From contig QXJR01000007.1 in assembly GCA_020975725.1 (NCBI GenBank), positions 744,001 to 808,000 of the forward strand: a DNA stretch of 64,000 bases, read 5' to 3'. Source of the stretch: Picocystis sp. L7 (lineage: Eukaryota > Chlorophyta > Picocystophyceae > Picocystales > Picocystaceae). The position numbers were made by a program, and so were the translations under genes. Shown here one piece after another: positions 58,367-64,000 of this stretch; the stretch's first letter is position 1, and each line of letters begins with the position of its first letter. The notes beneath the pieces are model-generated. The model was not told the DNA's origin and ran no database searches. It saw nothing but the letters and a program-made list of their open reading frames with translations.

Positions 58367-58903
58367 CTACACCTCTCTTGCTTTCACCATCGACTGCGCC
58401 GATGGGTAATCGTCCGCAAAAAATGAAGCTAAAAACTCGGTAAAACGCTGCAACTGGGAATCTTCTTTGCGAAGGATTGACTTGCAGCACTTGGCGGCAT
58501 ACTCGGGCAAGCGACTCCGATCGCAAAGTTGAAACAAGGCGGGCTCGACCACGTAGGAAATGACAACAAGCCCCCCCCCTTGCCGGATGGGAACGCGCAG
58601 GGGATTGGCTAAAACACCCGTTTTTTCGAGGTGCTTCAACTTAATTTGGTCGGTTTCCGTGCACAACGGGATGGAGCAACGGACGAGGAAGTGAACCCCA
58701 ACGACGTGTTTCAAAGCTTTCTTGGAGGCATGCTCGACAAAACCCGACCCCTCGTTCTTTTGCAAACGCCGAGTTATGGACACATCGGAGAAATGAGTGC
58801 CACATCGGGGTCGAAGAAGACCAATGTGGATTGCATGCATGGGCGGGGCTGATAGACAAATGGTTGATGAAGAGACGCCGCATGGAGACTTCGCGTCATC
58901 CAT
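58367..58903 (-). CDS. Hypothetical protein, unrecognised
   Basis: 178 residues with a normal ATG start (58903) and balanced composition, unlike the arginine-rich shadow frames nearby. It contains helical-looking stretches: KKALKHVVGVHFLVRCSIPL, VEPALFQLCDRSRLPEYAAK and DSQLQRFTEFLASFFADDYP, with seven or more cysteines. No domain, signal or transit peptide is recognised. It sits alone between MurA and CP26. It could be the last exon of a spliced gene, a lineage-specific gene, or chance. Confidence 0.35.
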   Translation of the reverse strand: MDDAKSPCGVSSSTICLSAPPMHAIHIGLLRPRCGTHFSDVSITRRLQKNEGSGFVEHASKKALKHVVGVHFLVRCSIPLCTETDQIKLKHLEKTGVLANPLRVPIRQGGGLVVISYVVEPALFQLCDRSRLPEYAAKCCKSILRKEDSQLQRFTEFLASFFADDYPSAQSMVKAREV

Positions 58904-59663
58904 GCGAAGAGGACATGCGTGTTTTAGCGAGACAGGAGAGTCAAGCGAAAGCGCTCATGGCGAACCTCCTACTTGCTATTGGCATCGAGCGTGCCCGTCA
59001 CGATCCACGTCACCATTGCGTTTTCGACCTTCCGCTGTTTCCACTTCCACCGCTTTACGGCACCCTACTCCATCGCGGGCAGACGCTTCGTTGACATTCG
59101 CCGCAACCGTGGTCTCGTATTGTCCTTGCGCATCTCACCTATTCCGAACGTCTCGTATCGCTTGAATCTGTTTCGTTCTTTGTTTCGGGGGCATGGCCCT
59201 TGGCCCCGGTTCACGGCCCCGGTTTCGCGGTTTCGGTTCGAACCGGGGATTCGTTGGGTGATGGACGGGGAAACCCGTCTTCGTCGGGGGTTCTGACGAC
59301 GATGCTCTGGTTGATGGAACAAGGCTCCATGGAACCCAGATCTGGGGGAGGGTGAGGGGGGGAGAAGGGATGTTGGGAACGCGTCCTGATTGGTCGAAAC
59401 CCACAGAGCGGATTTCGGATCGGGGGAAACCTCTGCAGGCCCTGCTCCGTCCTTCGGTTTTCTGTCGGTCCCTCCAGGGACGTCCATTCGGCTTGCCACC
59501 GTAGCTGCCGAGGACGCCTATCCGCAGCCGTACGGGTACGGGTCCGTCTTACGTTGCGGGGGGGTCAGGGGGGCAACGGACTGGACCTGGCCACAGCACG
59601 CCGTTCCTCGCCAGCTTCAGAAGCGCTTGTCTCGTCCGCCGCCGTCCCGCCTCTCCTCTCGCC
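58904..59663. promoter_or_regulatory. Upstream region of the CP26 gene
   Basis: About 760 bases upstream of a highly expressed antenna gene. No TATA box or clear light-response element was identified by eye. Contains several GGGTT/AACCC words and a palindromic GGTTCGAACCG near 59234. Confidence 0.4.
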
Positions 59664-60572
59664 ATGGCTTGCAACACGATGGCACGCAGCGGGTTCCTCG
59701 GAGGAGCCGTGACGCAACGCACGGCTTCCAAGCACAGCTCCCGCACCGCGGTCTGCGTCGAAGCTCGGAAGACGGGAAAGAAGAAGGCTCCCACCAAGAC
59801 CACCTCCTCCAAGAAGGCTGGATGGTTGGGCAAGGAAGATACCTTCAACTTTTCCAAGTACTACGGTCCTGACCGCCAGCTGTTCTTGCCTGGAGGGCTG
59901 CTCGATCCCAACGACGTGCCCGATTACCTCAACGGAGAGCTCCCTGGAGACTACGGATACGATCCTCTCGGACTCGGCAAGGACGGCGGTGTGGACAAGT
60001 ACCAGGCCTACGAGGTGATCCATGCACGTTGGGCCATGCTTGGAGCTGCTGGGTGCATCATTCCCGAAGGTCTCGCCGCCAACGGTGCGGACATCAAGGG
60101 GGCGACCTGGTTCGAGACCGGTGCCGCCATGTTGAACGGCGGAACCCTCAACTACTTCGCGGTGCCATTTGGTCTGATCGACAACAAGCTGCCGTTGTTC
60201 GCCGTCGTCGCCATCGAGGTGGCCCTGATGGGAGCTGCTGAGAATTATCGCCGCACTGGAACGGGGCCAGCTGGGTACGCGCCGGGTGTTGGCAAGTTCG
60301 ACTCTTCCGTCTTTGACGGTGCCGATCCCCTGTATCCTGGTGGACCGTTGGACCCCTTCAACCTCGCATCGGATCCTGATGTGGCCGCACAGCTCAAGGT
60401 GAAGGAAATCAAGAACGGACGCCTGGCTATGGTGGCCATGCTGGGTTTTGCAGTGCAAGCACTTGTGACCGGCGAGGGTCCTTACGCCAACTGGTCTCAG
60501 CACGTGGCCGATCCCTTCGGCTACAACCTTCTTACCATTTTGGGAGACGGCGACCGCGTGCCCACTCTGTAA
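59664..60572 (+). CDS. LHCB5: CP26 minor antenna protein of photosystem II
   Basis: Chlorophyll a/b-binding protein linking LHCII trimers to the photosystem II core in the thylakoid. The 302-residue precursor starts [14 protein letters not shown] with a transit peptide to about residue 35, then [40 protein letters not shown], helix [21 protein letters not shown] (chlorophyll-binding Glu and His, Arg pair), helix [21 protein letters not shown] and helix [21 protein letters not shown]. It ends [20 protein letters not shown] before [20 protein letters not shown] and the DRVPTL tail are CP26-specific, which sets it apart from LHCII and CP29. Single exon. A TGTAA word, the chlorophyte-type poly(A) signal, lies 47 bases after the stop (60619-60623). 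Confidence 0.95.
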   Translation: MACNTMARSGFLGGAVTQRTASKHSSRTAVCVEARKTGKKKAPTKTTSSKKAGWLGKEDTFNFSKYYGPDRQLFLPGGLLDPNDVPDYLNGELPGDYGYDPLGLGKDGGVDKYQAYEVIHARWAMLGAAGCIIPEGLAANGADIKGATWFETGAAMLNGGTLNYFAVPFGLIDNKLPLFAVVAIEVALMGAAENYRRTGTGPAGYAPGVGKFDSSVFDGADPLYPGGPLDPFNLASDPDVAAQLKVKEIKNGRLAMVAMLGFAVQALVTGEGPYANWSQHVADPFGYNLLTILGDGDRVPTL

Positions 60573-60618
60573 AGCGACGGGTCGGCCATTACAATCACAT
60601 AAATGGGTCTCCTTGAGT

Positions 60619-60623
60619 TGTAA
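60619..60623 (+). terminator. Candidate TGTAA poly(A) signal of CP26
   Basis: TGTAA 47 bases downstream of the CP26 stop. This is the usual poly(A) signal of chlorophyte algae, but I did not see it consistently after the other genes, so it may be chance. Confidence 0.25.
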
Positions 60624-60856
60624 GCGATCCCTCCTTCGATGGCGGTGAGGTGTTCCACTTTTACACCGTGTTTCTCCATGGTTCTACGCTGCACCGTTCC
60701 TATGCGCACGTGGGTGCCGAGCATCCGTCGTGTCTTCCGTGGAGATGCACCAACCTGGGTGCGCAGGGCGTTGTCCCCTCCATCGAGGTCGTTGCACCCC
60801 CAGGGGGACGAGTGGGCACGTGGCGGACACACGTCCCTACTACGTCGTACACGCCC

Positions 60857-61726
60857 ATGGCGGTGCGAGCAGCGCATTGGAACCGCGCCAGGAGGTGTGC
60901 GGTGGTGACGATGAGCTCTGCAGCACGTGCCGGTGGACAAGGGAAAGCGACGGAGAAACCCACGCGACCCACCGTCGGCGAAGAGTGCCGGACCATCGTC
61001 CGAAACGCCACCTTCGGCGTGTTGAGCACGATCAGCGCTTCGGAACCCAGCGGATTTCCCGTGGGAAGCGTCGTGGCTTATGCTGGCGACGAGAAGGGAA
61101 GGCCGCTGATGTTCCTCAGCACGCTCTCGAAGCACACGCGGGACCTCCAAGTGGACGACAAGGCGTCCCTCACCGTCGCGACGGGCCTGGGGAGCGCCGA
61201 AGACGCACGCGTCACGCTCGTCGGACCGGTCAAACGCGTGGAAGACAGCCAAGAGGTGCAACGCATCCGGGAAAGGTTTGCCCAAGCGCATCCGGATGCG
61301 TTCTGGATCGACTTTGGAGACTTTCAACCGCACCGAATGGAACGTGTGTTGCAGGCAAGGTTCGTAGGAGGGTTCGCCCGAGCAGGAACCGCAAGTGAAG
61401 AGGATTACCTCCATGCCATGCCCGATCCTGTTGCCCAATTCACGGGACCAGTAGCCAAGCATATGAACGAGGACCACGAAACGCAGACCATACTGTGCGT
61501 CAAACACTTCTGTGACGTGGATGCCGAGTCTGCGAAGATCGTCGCGCTGGACCGCCTAGGCATGGACGTGCAGGTCAGCTACGATGGATCCACTCACCGC
61601 GTTCGGCTGCCCTTCCTGCATCCTGCGGAGGATCGCAAGGCCATCAAGGATCGCATCGTGGAATTGATCAAGATCGCAACTGCTGCGTTGGCAGAGACCT
61701 TGGAAGACCCCCAGCAGTCGTCCTGA
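60857..61726 (+). CDS. HugZ-like split-barrel protein (GluTR-binding / PGR7-like)
   Basis: The PNPOx-like FMN-binding split barrel plus DUF2470 combination is shared by bacterial HugZ haem oxygenases, the plant glutamyl-tRNA-reductase binding protein (which tethers GluTR at the thylakoid and tunes tetrapyrrole synthesis) and PGR7. Residues about 30-185: TVGEECRTIVRNATFGVLST, GSVVAYAGDEKGRPLMFLST, LSKHTRDLQVDDKASLTVAT, RVEDSQEVQRIRERFAQAHP. Residues about 200-280: the DUF2470 part, PVAKHMNEDHETQTILCVKH and AKIVALDRLGMDVQVSYDGS. The N-terminus MAVRAAHWNRARRCAVVTMS is arginine-rich and could be a transit peptide. The frame opens at 60650; I chose the ATG at 60857. It lies directly downstream of CP26 on the same strand, both plastid-directed. 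Which of the three relatives it equals is not settled. Confidence 0.83.
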   Translation: MAVRAAHWNRARRCAVVTMSSAARAGGQGKATEKPTRPTVGEECRTIVRNATFGVLSTISASEPSGFPVGSVVAYAGDEKGRPLMFLSTLSKHTRDLQVDDKASLTVATGLGSAEDARVTLVGPVKRVEDSQEVQRIRERFAQAHPDAFWIDFGDFQPHRMERVLQARFVGGFARAGTASEEDYLHAMPDPVAQFTGPVAKHMNEDHETQTILCVKHFCDVDAESAKIVALDRLGMDVQVSYDGSTHRVRLPFLHPAEDRKAIKDRIVELIKIATAALAETLEDPQQSS

Positions 61727-63060
61727 AGTCCTTCTTAATGGACGCAGCGGGTAGATCACAGGAACGGATTCGCTCTTCAGGCAGAAAAGTAATTGTCGCT
61801 GGCTCTCTTGTTTGATTGATCTACATCTGTGCACAACACGAGCGTGCTAATTTTGATTGACTGGGGATAAGGAAGACTGGTTGGGATCGTCTTGTTCGTC
61901 GAGCGATGCCCGAGTATCCAAAGAGCAAGATTGTGGCGGTTGCTGGAAAGGAGTGCATGGGGCCAGGGTGGAGAAGCCAACGACCCTTCCTGAAGGATTC
62001 CTACTCTTTCCCGATCGTATGTCAATATTCCTGCCTGTGGTGGTCGGAGGCTGGATCAAGCAACCCGTCAGCATTGTCCACGATGATGCCACCGCTTGTA
62101 TTTTTGTCTGATCTGGGGCCTATGTTACAGGCAGAAGTAGAAAATTGGGAGTGAAATAAAGAATATGTACTTACTCAAAGCAATCTCGGTTCCCAATGAA
62201 GTATTGAAAGCATAACAGCGAAAAGAAAAGGGCAGTGTTCCATATAAGTTTCACGCAGTACCAAACACGCAAGTCTAGAATCATCATTCACTTGCCCATG
62301 GGGCGGTTGGATGTAAGAGGCGTGTTTCGATCAATCCAAGCGACGCAACTTAGCCCGAAAAGTCAGTCGATGGGCATGCCCATCACGGTATACAAAACGG
62401 CACGAAAAAGCAATTGCTTTCCATAGGAGAGGTTGGGCCTCTTCGAGGATTTGGCCATCTACACATAACGACCACGTCCACGCCTCAAAGAAGCAGCGAA
62501 GATCGGTGTCCGTCAATACTTGAAGTTATTGTTATCGCACGTTCAAGTACATCCTATCCTCTACACTACCCATGACGTCTTGAGCGAGCCAAAGGGTTGG
62601 ATACGCAAAGGTGCGCAACGGAGGTAAGGCCGTGGGGTGGAAGGGTCACCCTGCACGGCACTCGGCAATCCTTGGAGCCTCAGAACGAATGGTGGGATAC
62701 CTGAGAGATGGTGTCACTTAAGACGAAACTTCGGTCGCATTTTCTTGTTTGCACCTTGCCAACAGTCATATTTGTGGCGCTTGCGCGCCCACCTCCTTTT
62801 CCTGTGGCGCGAAGACGACGAGGGTGGTGGCGTCGGCGTGCGTTCGCGCTCGTTCGCTCGTGCGTTCGTGTCGCCGCGGTGCTCGAGACCGTTGGGCGGA
62901 ACGTTGAGGAACGTTGTTGTTTTCTCGTTCCCCTCCGCCGCAATTAATATTACATCTTAACTCCATTGGGGAATCCGCCCGTGGCTAAGCCACGTATTTA
63001 TCCGGTTCATCGGCCACAGAGCCCTTATTAGAAAGGGGGACAAACCGGTCCCTATTCGGG
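61727..63060. other. Gene-free stretch, no gene seen
   Basis: About 1.3 kb with only frames under 110 codons, no recognisable domain, and AT-richer composition than to the left. Confidence 0.55.
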
Positions 63061-63504
63061 TTAGTCCTGGCCCTGCATCCGCCTAGGGACATGGCTAAGG
63101 AGGACGTCCCAGTGAGGGGAAGGCAAGGGCCTTCCTTGGGCATCCGAGAATATTCCCTCATGCCTCCCTAGTACCTCCTGGTAGGTAGCGAGATGCTGCA
63201 AGCGAGGGAACCAGGGAGCCTTTGGCCAATGCGGAGTGATCATGGTCACAAGGGCTCTAGGTTCGGCCTCCAGCTTGCCTATCACGGAGTCAATGAGGCA
63301 ACAGGGTGGGTGTGCCCATAGGTTGCCAAGACTAGCCCAGTCTTGGGCGAGAGCATTGGTCTCCCGTGTAAAGAAGGCCGGACATTGGGCATTGTTTGGC
63401 GAGGCAAACAAGTCCCAAGTGAATGGCCCGAATATAATTGAGAACCTCTCAAAGGCCTCACGATTGAGTGCATATTCCTCATCGTCGAAGGACAACCTCG
63501 GCAA
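63061..63504 (-). mobile_element. Fossil fragment of a DIRS/Ngaro-like retroelement
   Basis: A short minus-strand stretch whose translation resembles the region after the reverse transcriptase and RNase H of tyrosine-recombinase retrotransposons: FTWDLFASPNNAQCPAFFTR, then AHPPCCLIDSVIGKLEAEPR and ITPHWPKAPWFPRLQHLA. The pattern DLFAS, then AHPP, then W..APWFP is the family hallmark. Only this part is seen and no ends or recombinase gene could be placed, so it is a partial copy. The rest may lie beyond the window edge. Age cannot be judged. Confidence 0.55.
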
Positions 63505-64000
63505 GACAGGTGTCTCGAGAGGGCTGGGCGCAACATATTCAACTTAAAGGGTCAATAGTTTGCAACATGACACCTTGCCACGCGATCACAAGGAAACTTG
63601 TTTTTGTCTTTCCAAACCTAAAAAAACACAAATGGGTCAATGTGAGGAAACATAGAATGCATCAACAGTCAAGTAGGAAGTGCAAGACGAAGAAGCTTCG
63701 GTTTGAAGGAAGTCTTTGTCGTTCGTTGAGATGGCCTTCTCGCAAAATCCAATGGTGTTCGAAAAGACGATGAGAGAGAATTACTTCCTCTTTGAGGGCC
63801 CCGCTTTCAAAGCTTCCTCGATCAAAAACATTCTTGTGCCGAGATCAACCACAACCTTGCTTGGAGTTTGTATGTAGAAAGGCAACATCCATTTGCATAA
63901 GAAAGGGGCATGGGGGCAGAGGATGCGTTGGTACATCTCGAAGTTTAGCCTCGATGCATGAAATGGGAACGATCGCCTCGATAAAGTGAGGGCTTTCTTG
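63505..64000. other. Right edge of the window, element-flanking DNA
   Basis: Probably further degraded retroelement sequence, as no host gene is seen and composition is like that of the fragment to the left. It runs to the window edge, so no end can be set. Confidence 0.35.

Overview
The window is nuclear DNA of a green alga (Viridiplantae). The evidence is a Dof zinc-finger factor, a CP26-type chlorophyll a/b antenna protein, a plant-type GDP-L-galactose phosphorylase, a CCX-type cation exchanger, an SPX protein, NF-YA, TOM7 of plant type, and a MurA that in a eukaryote points to plastid peptidoglycan. Several of these (VTC2-like enzyme, Dof, capping protein alpha, MurA) fit an early-diverging streptophyte or a prasinophyte-grade alga, but I cannot name the organism. 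Genes are dense and mostly single-exon: even NUP188 (about 1,828 residues) is one open frame. Two short genes have clear GT-AG introns (163 and 88 nt). No rRNA, tRNA, CRISPR or bacterial-style operon was found.

Layout. 0-12.4 kb: an A-type cyclin (-), a poly-C-flanked inverted-repeat element (3.0-3.9 kb), a GT90/CAP10 glycosyltransferase (-), TOM7 (-) and a Dof factor (+). 12.4-26.5 kb: GDP-L-galactose phosphorylase (+), an anoctamin (-) divergent from a CCX exchanger (+), NUP188 (+) convergent with a TraB-domain protein (-). 27-33 kb: an SPX gene with a damaged 5' half, a repeat-littered stretch without a clear gene, a YlxR/DUF448 protein (-) divergent from complex I subunit NDUFS5 (+) across a purine-rich repeat, and an SLC25 carrier (-) followed by a 61-bp tandem repeat. 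33.5-46.7 kb: an ABC1 kinase with a LysM domain inside its kinase core (-), a DHHC palmitoyltransferase (-), an ApaH-like phosphatase (+), NF-YA (-), MOG1 (-), a plastid-type membrane protein (+), a small multidrug resistance transporter (+) and cyclophilin PPIL1 (+). 46.7-61.7 kb: a TPR-CS co-chaperone (-) divergent from NOB1 (+), a one-box cyclin (-), CMC1 (+), capping protein alpha (-), MurA (-), CP26 (+) and a GluTR-binding-protein-like HugZ homologue (+). 61.7-64 kb: gene-poor, ending in a fragment of a DIRS/Ngaro-like retroelement.

The genes do not form one pathway. Plastid function is represented by CP26, MurA, the GluTR-binding-like protein, the 276-residue membrane protein and perhaps the SMR and YlxR proteins. 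Mitochondrial function is represented by TOM7, NDUFS5, CMC1 and perhaps the SLC25 carrier. Nuclear function is represented by NUP188, MOG1 and NOB1. Start codons of several proteins are uncertain, because their upstream regions are GC-rich and lack stop codons in several frames. I state which ATG I chose. The most unusual single item is the LysM-in-kinase chimera. The poly-C-flanked inverted-repeat element and the bacterial-type SMR transporter come next.
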